Part shown: positions 1 to 13,400 of the stretch, one piece after another
Layout of the letters: the number at the start of each line of letters is the position of its first letter
How positions within the stretch are numbered: the stretch's first letter is position 1
Assembly: GCA_905250075.1 (NCBI GenBank)
Contig: CAJNOP010000008.1
Coordinates: forward strand, 4,482,046-4,546,045
Length of the DNA: 64,000 bases
Direction: 5' to 3'
Origin: Rotaria sp. Silwood1
Lineage: Eukaryota > Rotifera > Eurotatoria > Philodinida > Philodinidae
The notes under the pieces: generated by a model
Database searches by the model: none
The model's input: only the letters and a program-made list of their open reading frames with translations
What the model was told of the DNA's origin: nothing
Program-made: the position numbers and the translations under genes

Positions 1-2418
1 CAAGAACAAAATGTTAAAACAAAACTCTCATGAAAAATGTTTCTTCTATTTCTGTAAATATATAAAAGAACAAAAAAATAAATATAGTTAAGGCAGCAGA
101 CATCAAAGTGCTACTGTATTTTTCGTTTGAACTCTAAATGCAATACTTGTATTTACTTCTGAATTAATATCTACTGAACTGATGTAAAGGCTTCATTAAA
201 TTCTATCGATTTGTATCCTGTTTTCATGATACAGATCTATTATTATATGTACATTGCACAAAAATGAAAGCAAATTTTTCTTGCAGTTTGTTGTCTTGAT
301 TCGAACTTTAATCAATATGGGAAGCATTATATTTTATCCATTTTCTTCGTGTTCTGCTAATTTCAGAATCAATTGCATTCAGAATAATACATAGAAGAAA
401 AAAATCAATTAACGTCTGTATATCAAAGAAGCTATATTATATTTTACTGGATGACATAAACATATTCTGTTTGATCAATTTGTAAAAAAAAATTTTTCGA
501 GTATAAAAAAGATTAAACAGAAACAAAAAAATTGTTTATTTTTCTTTATTTGAAAACAAATTCAACCAACGAATTTTGATTTCATAGATTGAATTGTGTT
601 ATTTTTTGAATCAAACTTATATTTGAAGAAAATATAACTATAGATGTGATTCACTGGGATTATATTTTGATGAATAGAAACAAGTATTTCAAGTGCTTCT
701 AACATATTTAGTTACATATGTATTATATTTGTTTGAACACGATGATAGTCAACAGAATCAAGATGACTAATTAGTGAAACTTTTGTGTAAGATAATTTGC
801 AAAGACTCTATTCATTAGTTTGTTTCATCTAAAAATGTCTGAATTTCGCGAATACAATCTTGCTTCCTATAATCATTAGACTTGATCTATCCATATGAGC
901 AAGTTTACAGAAATTTTTTTAATGAATATTTAAAATTAGAAGTTTCGAAACTAGAATAGATTGAAATCAATTCGTAAAATAGAGATACATCAATATTTTC
1001 ATGAAGTAATAAAGTCTCTAACTTAAATTTCGCCTTGAAGAAAGGATTTCTGTTAATTTTATTTCTAGCCTATCGAAAGTAAGTTATGATTTCGTTGAAA
1101 GACAATCTCTAACAGAATAGGTGTTGATGATGTTAGAGGTATGCATCAAGTTTGTATAGTTTTTGTTCTTCTAATAATCGAATGAAAAAGTAACCAAGGA
1201 GTTATTTATTTTACTTTTCTTGCTTCGAATGATCGCATAAAGAAACTGTGTTAAATTTTTAATTACTTTTCTATTTGTATTTTACATAGAGATATGAAAA
1301 TATTATTATTCTTCTTATCAAAATAATATTGAAAAGTATGACATTCTTTTTTTCAAATAGAAAAAAACAAAAATCTTTGTTTTATATGTGACAGTAAGAC
1401 GACAGTCACACAAATTATTACAATCTTGGTTGAAAACCACATCAAATATACATTCAAATACTATCATCAGGATCAGTAAGAACTGTAACTTTCTCAACAG
1501 TACAACTATGATAGATTGCTTTTGTAAGGAGTTTTGTTTTAGTATTAAATAGACTTTATTAAGATTAGAAAAATGTGAGAGAATCTCACACCGAAAAGTC
1601 TTTTCAATCGAGTTATTTTTTCTTATTTTATTTTAGTTTATCTGTTGCAGGGTATTGAAAGAAGACGTTTGATTGAATGTTTTTTTTTCTGTTCATATGA
1701 TAATCCTATTATTTCTAATGAGGAAATATATTCAAGTGACAGAAACTGTTTGACTTCACATTATATATACGAGTAGGTCTCGGTAATACTAAGAAGAACT
1801 TGAAAATATTCATATCCATTATCTACTTATCAAGAGTTACAGCTTTTGAAATGAGATTTTTCTAAGGGTAAGTTATTTTGGGAAAAATCGAAAACAAACA
1901 GTTTCGAACTAAAATTATGTCTATAGGTACGTTTGATAGTCATTAGACAGTTCTGGAAGTTTTAATGATAATTCAAGCATATTTAATAGTGTGTGCTCCT
2001 TTGGTAAACCGCCGTATTTTTAGATATTGAATAGGTCAAGAAAGACATGTTTGTTCTTGTTAATATTTTTAGGACTATCCAATGACTATTAGAGACACTT
2101 ATAGGCCTAATTTCAATTCAAAGTTCTTACTTCAGATTTTGTAGAAAATGATTTGTACTCAGTAAAAATTTCATTAAAACTGCCATCATTCTTCAATAGT
2201 AGGCTGTAGGTTCGAATTCTTGTAAATTTTTCTTAATCTCACCGAGAAGCACGGATAGCTTGAATGCGAAGTCAAATGATGTCCAACAGTTAGATATATT
2301 TCTTCGCTCAATAGGTGTAATTTTCGCGAAATAATTATAATTATATCTTCGATAATAGATAAACAAAGATTCAATGAATTTTTCTAGATATTGATTTTTT
2401 ACGAGAAACGAGAACGTA
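1..2418. other. Gene-free AT-rich stretch
   Basis: No coding exon is visible on either strand. Open frames are short, AT-driven and lack splice-compatible neighbours. The only structure noted is the imperfect inverted repeat at about 1850-2175, listed separately. Promoter or 5' UTR sequence of the gene starting at 2419 should lie at the right end, but no specific element could be recognised. Confidence 0.6.
1850..2175. repeat. Imperfect inverted repeat (foldback-like)
   Basis: The left part, with ctataggtacgtttgatag and cattagacagttct near 1920-1960, matches the reverse complement of the right part, with ggactatccaatgactatt and cacttataggcctaa near 2070-2110. Similarity continues outward for a few dozen bases with mismatches. 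It resembles the other long foldback repeats in this window. Boundaries are approximate and no target-site duplication was identified. Confidence 0.45.
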
Positions 2419-5400
2419 ATGATTACGTATACACTGACTTTACTTTATTATTTTGTTCTTATCGACGGAAAGCATTTTAACGGGGGTACCATTCAATGGG
2501 AGCCAATAAGTCCTTATGCAAATTCCTCCACAGTTCCAATTACTATCACACAGATATACTCATGGGCGTACCCGACTATAAGTTGTGCAACAAATGTACC
2601 GATTTCAACTAGTGGAAGAAGTAATGCAAATGCTAATTTGACATGTACGGCTGACTGTTCAACTGATGGTGGCTATTCAACTAAACCAGTTAATATTTTA
2701 ACTGACTGTACTTCAACCAGTTCAGCATTAGGTATGATGACAAGTGAACGATCAGTCAATATTACATTGACGGCTGATGCACATTTTTACTTATCATATA
2801 TGGGAAGTGCTTGGGTAGGACTGAATTATCCAGCTCAAACAGGTCTTCAATGGTCAATAACAACTTTCATTGATCTTCGACTTCGAGATGATGGCTTCAT
2901 TAACACTCCACCAGTGGCAAGCGTTGTTTCTCCACAATATGCTATTGTGAATACATCTACTCAGATTAAAATTCCGGTTTCGGATGCCAACGTCGGTGAT
3001 GATGTGCGTTGTCGATGGTCAAAATACATACCAGGAGTTAATCGACGAAGACGATCAGTTGAAGACAAACATCGCCAGTATGAAGCTTCTAGACATGTCT
3101 ATAAAAAATTGTTTATAGACTCAGAAACTATTCATATTAGAAACAAAAGAGGTGGTTGTGGTAGCTGCTCTAGTTGGTGTGCAAAAGGATGTTCTTGCAG
3201 TTGTTCCGGTTGTATCGGAACTACTTGTAATGGTTCAAGTTGTACAAAAAATAAAGGTTGCCCATCATTATCAACTACTGTTGCAACGACTACTACCGAA
3301 ACTCCTGGAACATTAGCATCAACAATATCGTATGCAACACGACAAGCCATTGATGAATGTGGTAGTATTTGTTATCCAGGCAGTTTACCGAACGGCACAA
3401 CGTTGTCCAATTGTACTCTGTCGTTTATAGGATTAGTGCCTAATACTTGGTATGCAGTTGCTATTCAAGTAAGTAACTTATTTAAAACAAAGTTGAAATT
3501 CAACTCAAAAGCTACTGAAGTTCACAACCATTCAAAAAAAAAGTCAGTTCTTCATCTTAAATGAGGCAATCATTATTTTGAAATCTTTTTCTAAGTGATA
3601 ACTGTTTCAGAGTATCTGTGGGTCCAGAAACGTTTTTTACTAAGTTTATAGAGTATGTATAAATAAGGCCCAAAATCTCAAAAACGATTTTAGACTAGAA
3701 GCAATCATTTCATATGATGCTTTCAGAATAGGTTGAAGATATAATAGTAGAGAACATACGATGAAATTTTCATGAGATATGAACCAAAAAAGTGTCACAA
3801 AAAGTAGTTGACATAACCACTCAAAGTTTTCTACGCACTTTCCTTATATATATATTTTATTTTTCTTACTTTTGAAAAAGCATATCAGATTATAGGATCT
3901 TATGAAATCCTTTTGCTGTTAAAACTCCTATCTCTTCAGAGTGTTTCATGATACTAAACTTATCACTTTTAGCCTCCCACAGAAAAGTAAGAGTTTAAAA
4001 AAAGAAGATAAACAAGGAAGCATATCCTTGCTTTTCAGCTACATTTCGAGATGGTCTACGATTTATTAACAGATTCCATAGCTCGATATCTTTCCTACAA
4101 ATAGTACTAATAATAGTTCTGGAAAGAAAGTCAGTCTTCCTTAAGGTTCTTGCGCTCAACTTTCTAAGGTTTTCGTACACTAATTAACCACACACCAGCC
4201 ACCAGTGCAAATGTATGTCACAACATAGTCAACATATTATTGAACTGGTCGTCAGAGATAGCCGTTAGTCACGTATCCACGGTCATTCCATTACTGATGA
4301 TAGTGAGGTTTTTTGAATACAGTACCTGTCGATAGGTGTCGAACAACGTATCTATCAAGACATAGTAGCTCTGAATTTAAGAAAAAAAAAGGTTTCTTTC
4401 AGGTCTTACAGCCTAGCATACATTCTCAAAAGCAACAAAAATAAAATATATAGAATAGTGACTCACAGAAAACTGTGCATTGTTATATTAACTTTTTCTG
4501 TGACATTTCTTTGATGAATATCTCATGAAAACATCATGATACCAAGCTTCAAATTTCACCATATCCTTCCTACTACATCTTTGAGACTCTAATATTTCAA
4601 GATGAAATTCAATTCTTTTCTATTTATATAGGTAGAAGATTTTATCAATTCATCAAGTAATACTCCAATGAGTTCGGTACCAGTTCAATTTTTAATTTAT
4701 GTCATGCCAGAACCATTCTGTCCACAATCACCACAGATTATCCCTGTTACAGATTGTATGGAAGTTCTTACTGGTATTGCAAAGAGTTTTAATATTTATG
4801 CCATGACGATGTGTGACCCAAATGACGTTGATATTGACGAAATTGTTGTCACAAATGGAATATCTGGTATGGTAATTGGAAGTCTGACGAAATCATCTTC
4901 AAATTCATCATTATCCTATAAAACTTTCACTTGGACACCACAAGCTAATCAAATTGGATTACAAGAATTGTGTGTCGTTGCCTTCACAGAGTAAAGTCTT
5001 TTTTTTTACTAACTTTTATTCCATGTATGATGTCGTGATTCTCTTAACTAGAGAACAAGTACAATCATCAGAATATTGTATCACATTCGATGTAGTAACA
5101 TCATTTGTACTTTGTATACCAACAACAACCACGACAGCTTCTACATCAACGTCCACCACAAGCACTACAACTACTAGTACCACAACAACAACGTCGACTA
5201 CAACTTCTACTACATCCACCTCAACATCAACTACTACAACTTCAACGACAACCACCACTTCAACTACTACCACGTCAACAACATCTACGAGCACAACAAC
5301 GTAAGTAATAGTAGAATACATTTCAATCTTGCGAAACAATCGATTTCATACTATGCATTCTCAAATGACTTTCCAAGTTTCAAGTAACTAATGCATATAT

Positions 5401-6900
5401 ATGTATATAAACTTCACAATTTTGTTAACATCTCAAAAGGTTGCCTTAGAGATTTTGATTTGAATGAAATTTTACAAACAATCGATATCACCCGAAGATC
5501 TTATGTTCTTTTGTTTTGTTGTCCTAGAAGGATGAAATGAAAGTGTCTTATTTTATATTATAGGACTACAATGACAACAACCCAAAGTCCAGGTAGGATC
5601 TGTGAACATCTATTAGTGAGTGATTTACATGAAATCTAGACATAGACTGGTTATCTTCCAATCACCAGAAACTTTTTGAAAATTTCTGAATTACTAAACG
5701 TTCATTCTTTTTATCCAGTGAGGAAAGAAAATCCTAGTTGATATATTAGTCTTTTATTCGAAAATTCGGTTCTTGTCATTTGTTATTTTTCAACAAATAT
5801 GGCATGTTATTTTAATCTTTTCTTATATATTAATCTATATATCAGTTGTCATTTTTAAATAGGAAATCCTATAAATTGGCCACTGATTTTGGGCTTGTCA
5901 TTATTGGGTCTACTTATGATTATATGCTGCTTTGGTTGTTTATACCGTTTTCTTTGGTAAGTTTTGTCTGAAATAATAAGAAAAATATTCTGCTAGGAAA
6001 TATTTCGTATTTAACATACATTGTACTTTTCATAGGATTCCTGCCGAAAAAAGCCGCCGACGAAAGCAAATAAATGATATAATCCAACAACGCAAATATT
6101 TACTATCCAGCACACAAGACATGACACAATCATCAGCAGTATTTTATCGAAGCCCCCGAATAATCGAACGAAATAAAAGTTCTCATACTCGCAATGTACT
6201 CAATAAAAGTGCCGATGCCAACAATTCTTTTGCACGAACACAAATAAATCAAAACATGCCAATAGAAACTTCTATTGTAAAGAATGCAAATAATGTTAAA
6301 ATTGTACGAATAACTAAAACTGAAGGTCCACTTGAGTCTGGAAATACACCAAGAGAACAGGCAATAGAGAATGTCGATGATATCGTACCAGCTCTTCGAT
6401 CCTCTACAGTGAAAGTTCAACATGTAAGAAAATTATCAAATAACAATAAAGATATCAATTCAGAAGCTGTGCTTCCACAAGAGCTACGTGTTTCATCAAC
6501 ATCATCAACTAAAAGTCATCAAGTTACGGTCACGAAAATACCTCGTACTAACACTGCTGGAACTCAATCAACGCCAATCATTGATGCTAAACTTCATGAT
6601 CACGAGAAAAATCAACAAAATGTTAGGCTTTCTTCTAACACTAAAAGTGCTAATGTTCCAGCCATATGTATCATTAATGCCCAACCAGAAAACAATCATC
6701 TTAATTCATCTGTCAATCAACGAGCACGATCATCGTCCATTAGTACTGTTAATGTTCAGAAATTGAAAAGAGCAGCCACTAAGTTACAATCAACAGTAAA
6801 TCATTCTAAGCCTAATATGTCTTCAACAACTAACAAAATCAAAACATTCAATAAAGTGGGTGTGGTAAAGCTTCCAAGAAAACGTTCTCAATCTTCATAG
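2419..6900 (+). CDS. Type I membrane protein with Cys-rich insert, Thr-rich stalk and basic cytoplasmic tail
   Basis: Six exons join in frame: 2419-3468, 4632-4990, 5052-5300, 5564-5592, 5863-5956 and 6036-6900, giving 882 codons including the stop (881 residues). Phases are 0, 2, 2, 1, 2 and all introns are GT-AG. A short hydrophobic N-terminus (residues 1-16) may be a signal peptide. The ectodomain carries many N-x-S/T sites and Cys pairs. A run RRRRS at residues 209-213 and NKR at 242-244 bracket and precede a ten-Cys segment (247-281). Exon 3 encodes a Thr/Ser tract typical of a mucin-like stalk. Exon 5 encodes the TM segment (start NWPLILGLSLLGLL) followed by CCFGC, a possible palmitoylation site. 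The roughly 300-residue tail is Ser/Thr/Asn-rich and basic. From memory similar ectodomains recur in bdelloid genomes, but I do not know a function. The start Met is the first in the exon; an upstream exon is possible. Confidence 0.82.
3720..4605. mobile_element. Foldback element inside intron 1 of the membrane-protein gene
   Basis: The 1163-bp intron 3469-4631 contains two long arms in inverted orientation. The left arm (about 3720-3900) includes ttttcatgagatatgaacc, gtgtcacaaaaagtag and atattttatttttcttac. The reverse complement of the right arm (about 4410-4600) contains near-identical words in the same order. Arms are about 190 bp and diverged by substitutions and small indels. There is no coding capacity, so this is a MITE or foldback relic. 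Exact ends and target duplication were not resolved. Confidence 0.65.
5113..5300 (+). repeat. Degenerate ACN/TCN codon tract encoding a Thr/Ser-rich stalk
   Basis: Nearly every codon is ACN, with interspersed TCN and AGC, giving a Thr-Ser run of about 60 residues in exon 3 of the gene above. The third codon positions vary, so the tract is maintained at protein level more than as a pure microsatellite. The reverse strand shows a long Val/Asp-rich open frame that is only a shadow of this composition. Confidence 0.8.
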
Positions 6901-9900
6901 ATATTGATGAATATTCATCATTCAATTATGACAACAATTTTAATCATTTTATTGAAACCTCTTGAATCATATTCTTAGTCTCAAATAAGAGAACTGTTTT
7001 GATTATTGATGCACTTTTATAATTTTCATTTTAAACATATTTAGTAATAAAATCCTTATTATTTGACTTATTTCACAGTTGTTTTCTAATACAAGATCAA
7101 TCTATTAATATTAATTCTGATTGTATGATTGTTCTTAGTCACTTCATCTGATCTTTTTGCAATAAAAAACTAAAACTATAACAATATATATCGCAATGAC
7201 GAACACTAAAAGCTATACTCTTCACTATATGATCAACTGGATAATATCAACTGGTGTATTCTATCAAACTCGTCAATACACATGTAAGAAATGTGCACGA
7301 TCCGCTAGAGGACGATTGTTTCACACTAGTCTATAATCTATAAGTTTGCCGACGATAGCATCTCTATCATATCAGTTGTGAAACAATTTCTAGGACTTCT
7401 TAATGACAAAAATAATATACGTTAAATGTTGAAAGCAAAGAGAAGTGATTTAATCATTGACAGACTACTAGTCGTATATAAGATACCGCTCGTTGTATTG
7501 TCTCATTTTAATACTCATTTGGTAAATTCATTAATTCAATCTTAAGCAGTGTTGATTTAAAATTATCCTGATAGAAAATTGATCAAACTCGATCAAAGCT
7601 CAGTGAGTGTCATTGCGATCAACATAATGTTTCAATTTATTTTAATCACGAATTTCTACAAAATTTAATTATAAAATAGGTTAAGATTAAGACGAGCTCT
7701 CTATAATTATATATATATGTACGTTTAGTTATATCTTACCTAATTAAACATTTGCTCGTAGTACTTTCAACTGTATATCAGTGTTTATGCGTGAGTTTTC
7801 AAAAATGAAATACTATTTTTTTAAGAAACATTCAACCACCTGCAATGTGATAAAAGAATTAGTAAAAGATGTATTCAGTTAATGTTAGGCAAGGCCACGC
7901 ATTTCATCCAATTAATAACTTCCTAGTTGTATATTCATAGAAAAGCCAAATCTGAAATTTTCAATTAATAGAATACAATTGTGATACATTGTCAAAGTTC
8001 TATCATCTGTTCAAAAATGAGTTTAACACTGATTTTGTGACTATATCAGCTTGAACTTCAGATGTTCATTGTATACTAATAATTTGATTCATTTTTCATT
8101 GGTTTTCATCAACTATGTTTTACATGTTTGAATAAAATCCATCAGTATCTCAGCCATATGTTTTCCAATGGAAATCAATGTAAAATTGAAAAGAACAACA
8201 CGAAGATACAACATGGTTCAATTTTCAATGATATTATAATGATTCTCTTACATTTCGTTATTTTAGAACTAATATTGCTACAAGTAAGACATTATACAGT
8301 TTTATATCAGGAAAAATGAGATTCACTTCATTGACAAAAATATTCGATACTGTTCAAATGTTCGTTCACTCTTAAAAATCCACATAGCAGCTTGACTTTT
8401 TAGAATCTCAGCGACGCAAAATAAATTGAAAATGTCAGATTATCCAATAATTGATATTCGTTCTATTCAGATCTCAGTTTTTGAACTTTTGCCGGTAATT
8501 ATAATAATTTCTATATTATACACGACAACTTTTCTGGAAATGATCATTCTCTAAATTTAATACTATTTCTAATAGACCTGCATATTTAAGGAGAAACAAG
8601 TTTTGGGTTTTTTTATCATTCGAATTTCTTACAAAGTTGTCGTAGCAGGAAGAAAACTTGAATGGATTTGAAGTTGAATTATCGTTGAATCGATTATTTT
8701 TTTTTATCTCAATGATTTGTACAGTAGGGAAAAGGATGTGGACTTCAAGAAGACTAACATTCACATTCACATCATTTTCCTGTTGTGAAAATCTGTTCTC
8801 AACGAAGANNNNNNNNNNTTCCAACAAACTGATATTTTACCCCATGCAGTTGTTCATCTGAAATCTCGAAGTACTTCCGCCATTCCTGTTGTCTCTGATA
8901 GGGATTCAGAAAGAACATTTCTTTCTAAAGAATGAAATCAGTAAAATTAAAAAGATTTTAATGCCAGCTACTCTTGACAACAATCTAGAATGTATTTATT
9001 CCTTTTTTTTTTTCATGAAATTGTTTTTTTATTCTATCACACTAAGAAAACAAAGAAAATTTCTAACAATTTCTTACTACTAAAATTATCTATAAATCTT
9101 ATCAGAAAAGCAATATAATTTTCATAACTTAGTGAACAACAAATGCAAAATTTTATTGTCTTAAATTGTATAATTTATTCTTTTTCAATAAAATAAGAAG
9201 ATTTTCTCGATTCGACTTGACATATTGACCATTTCAACTAATAATCCACTAACATATCATTCAGTTTTTAATGCTTCAATATCGAAATTTCAATCTCAAA
9301 ATTGCTTTGTATCACGGCACAGATTCATGTTCTTCGGTTTTTTTTTCTGCATTTTAGTATAAAATCAAGAGTATACGAAAATTAATGTAACTATATTCGG
9401 TCGAAACAATATATAGAAACAAAAAATAAATGCATTTTAAATTTTTAGAATCAGTCAATCATATTAATCTAAACTTATTATTACTATTGTCATTTAACTG
9501 ACATATTTACAATGATTTTCCTCTTGAGTTGAAAAATATTTTCTTTGAATATGTTAGATAATTGAATATACTAATATTTAGTACTACGTAGCTTTAATTT
9601 CACTATTTGCAATTAATAACCAGTTCTCTGAAAATAACCGACCATTAGATATGTCCTTATATCTAAGTATTATATCTTTTTATTTTTATACGATTGATGC
9701 TTTTTTGAAAATTATTTTAAATTTGTTTTTACAGATCATACACTAAATTTTCATGGTGCTTATCATCAAACTTTGCAAAAATATTTCTATAATGAAAAAT
9801 TGTTTTCATGAGAAGCTGAGATTATACAGATTTTATTTAATGAAACATGATATTGCCATAATACAGAAACGATAGAAAGCAGAGATCAGAATTTCAATTC

Positions 9901-10475
9901 GAACCTAAATTTCTTTTATTAGTCATGAACAATCTTATTCTTATGAATACTTGGTATACTCTATAACACTTAGCGATATGCATATTCCTTAATACGTAAT
10001 AGACAGCAAGACAATATAACGCTTTTGTTCACATCTAATGAAACAAAAAAAGTCGAAAAACAGATCAGTATTTACAAAGAAGCATGCATTGGTTAAAAGT
10101 GGATAAGAGAAGCATCACTTAGTAATTCTTTTGAGCACCTCGCTTTTTACGTTGGCACTTATTATATAAAAGTAATAGTTATCACAAAAGACCTCATCAC
10201 TATTAATAGAATGAATTCAGACTACGCAGTAATATATCTTCTTATTTGGCATTGAGTCATCTTGCTGAATACTATGTTATATTGAAAACATATGTCGCTA
10301 GATATCATAGAGTGTACTAAGTTCTTATAGAATTTCAGATTTTTAGGGAAGTTAATCAGAGAAATTTGAGTTTGAATTGAAACGTCACCAAAATTCATGT
10401 AAATCATAGAAAGTGTCCATAATTAGTCCATTTTTTTCTATTGAAATTGTTATCAATGTTAATTTTGAATTAGAT
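6901..10475. other. Intergenic region with 3' UTR and poly(A) signal at its left end
   Basis: An AATAAA at 7046-7051, about 145 bases after the stop at 6900, is a plausible polyadenylation signal. The remainder is AT-rich with only short chance reading frames. A run of ten N at 8809-8818 marks a small assembly gap. No exon with recognisable protein similarity was found on either strand. Confidence 0.6.
8809..8818. other. Assembly gap (10 N)
   Basis: Ten undetermined bases. Open frames crossing it are artefacts of reading through N. Confidence 0.99.
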
Positions 10476-13400
10476 TTACGATACGCTAGATATAGAACCA
10501 ATGCGACGTTTGTTTTTATAACGAGTTTGAATTCGATGAATAAGTTCGACGAACTGTGGACACCACCAACTTAATACTACTGTCAATCCACCATATAAAC
10601 CAAGCAAAGTACTTGCTACATGCAATGGATTTGCATTATCAATATATGAATACGTACAAATATTTGGTGCACACTGTGAAAAATAACGGTCATAGGATAT
10701 ATTTGTTGACCATTGTTCCATAAATAATTTTTTCACTAAATCATTTACCGTTGTATTGATCTGATATCGTGAATGAATTATAGAACTCGTATTGAGAGGA
10801 TTTGCACGAGTTCGATAAATCTAAAAAAAAAAACGTTTCTCTTAAGTTATTACAAGATTTATTACAAAAAAAAAAAACATTATATTCAAATAACTTACAT
10901 TACCAGACATATGATTTCGAATAATATTGATACAATCAATATCAAAAAAACATTCGAGTGTCGAAGCTAAGAATGATTCACTTGGTAAACATCCAACTAA
11001 AAGACCTTTTACTTTAACATAATGAGGCCAAGTAAAAGCTGCTTGTGAAAGACATTTTGATTGTAATTCACATGAGCAATTTTCAGATCCATTGTAAATT
11101 GTTGGTAATGTATATAATAATGTTGACGAACCCTTACGAGTATTTCGAGCGACAAATTTATAATTACTTCCGTAAACAGTCATAAGTACATTGCCATGAT
11201 TGATTGCATGAACTGATTCTAATGCACGAACAAACAATGTAGGTATGTGTGCTTCAGTTTGATATGTTAAGTTTGATAATTGTTTATCGAACAATGATTG
11301 AGAAAGAAGTCGACTGGTACTAAGAAAATTCGAAGTAAACGAACGTAATGTATCATTTACATGTTTAATTGCTTGATAACATAGACCAGAGAGAAATTGT
11401 AGATGTGCTGAGAGAAAAAGACGATAATCACTTATACGTAAAAAGTCGGTCAAATTCTCAAAATCAACTAGAAGAGCTTCACGCCATTCATCTTTAATAA
11501 ACGTACTTGTACATATCTAAAATGAAATAAACTTTTTCGGTATTGAACATTTTAAAATTCAATTTTTTTTTTTTTTTTGAGAAATCTAATAAAACTGCTG
11601 ATATTTCTCATTTTTCTTAATTTTTCAATTCTTAAATCAGTAATTTTAATGATGCTCTCTTTTTTTCACTCACTTGATGAAAACGTGTTTGAATATTAAT
11701 AAATTCATTCAATGGTATAGATGCTCGTTTACATGGACAATCCACTGTACCAATTTGTTTATTTTGTAATTGTTTAGCAACAAATAATGAAGGATTATAA
11801 AATTTTGTTGTTACAGTTCGTTGTTCAAATGAAGTATACAAAATAAGTATTGTAAGACCAATAGCATAACAACATATGTAAAATCTAGTTGTAAGACGAC
11901 CAAGTCGTATTCTTGTAATCTGATCAACATGTCGACCAAATGAATATGTTTGAAATATATTAAAATCAGTTATTTTTGTTTTTAAAGTTTCAGATAGACG
12001 TTGATAAAAAGTACGAAATCGAATAATTATTGCTATCCGTTCTAGTATATGTTTTTTTGAAAAAATAATAAATTCTATATGTATTTGTATAGAGAAATAA
12101 TCAAAACTTTTACCTCTGTTATTATCTTGTTTAGTTATTATTTGATGTCGACATCGTAAAATAAGTTTCACCATTAATGGAACTAATAAACTTAATGCAA
12201 GTGTTAATCCACCATAGAAAGTTAAAAACATTCTTATCACATATAGATAATTTGCACGTCTAACATATGTATATTGACAGATACTTGGAACACACATATT
12301 AAAATATTGTATATGAGATAATGATGTTTTCCATTCTTCTACAAATAGATTATCAGCTAGTGTGGCTACAGTTGAATAAATTGAAGTTCGAAATAATTGA
12401 GAAACATTAAGTGGTGGAACAGGAACGGCTGTATTTGTATAATTAATATAACGAAGTAAAATAATTTGAAGACAATTTGTATTAGAATACAAACATTGCA
12501 ATGTTGAAGAAAGAATAGAATCCATTGCTGAACAACGCCATACAAAACCTGGTACGGTAATCGTTGTTGAAGAACTAACAATTACCATTGGTTCTCCACA
12601 ACCGACATGAAAAGCACATAAACATTTTGCGTCTTGAAATATATTTCCAGGACGAGAAAAATTATGGATGATCTTTAAAAAAAAAATCATATAACACAGA
12701 TGGATTTATATTTTCTTTTTACTTTGAGATTTTCTTCATCAGATTGAAAAGTTATATAAAGGTATCCATTATAGGTTGGTCCTGCAAAATATTGATTAAC
12801 TTGAAAAAGTAATCGAAGAATATTATTGACACGTTCGAATTCAATTTGCATAGAATGAATTAATTGTTTCAATGTATTATTGATTTCACCACGTAGTAGA
12901 TCTTCATTGAGTAATCGAGTTGTAACTATAGTACGTGTACGAAATGCTTGTAAATCATTATTTACAGTATTATGAGCTAATTCACATAATGCAGCTAAAG
13001 ATTGGAAATAGCCAAGTGACATTATTCGCCAATCGGACATGGCAAACATTACACCTTTCATTAATCTTAATTGATCTAACCATATAGGTTTCACAAATGC
13101 ACTTGAACATACAGGATGATATATAGGAGTTATATTAATAAATGATCCATAGTTGGGAGTGATTTTCGAGCAAGAACAAATAAGTTTGTCTGAATATTTC
13201 ACATAGAGTTGTTTATAAACAGTATATGATGGATGATCATAAGTTACACTAGTCGTTTGTTCACTTATTGTTGTGAATAATAATAGAAGGAATACAGATC
13301 CTATTTAACACATAAATATTAGAATTCATAATCTCAGACCCATCTAGACCAATCTGAGATTCTCACTTTGGACGTATCCAATGTCGGATTGGAGGATAAA

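Noticed and set aside
5016-5339. 107-codon minus-strand frame rich in Val/Asp
   Set aside because: Shadow of the Thr/Ser codon tract on the plus strand.
6133-6766. Alternative frames in both strands across the cytoplasmic tail exon
   Set aside because: Shadows of the in-frame tail, which is tied to the TM exon by matching splice phase.
8516-8861. Open frames crossing the 10-N gap
   Set aside because: They exist only because N codons are read through.
12042-12113. Reading the linker between units 2 and 3 as coding (24 extra residues)
   Set aside because: It is open in frame, but AT-rich, with good GT-AG ends and the same position and phase as the other unit boundary. Both readings keep the frame.
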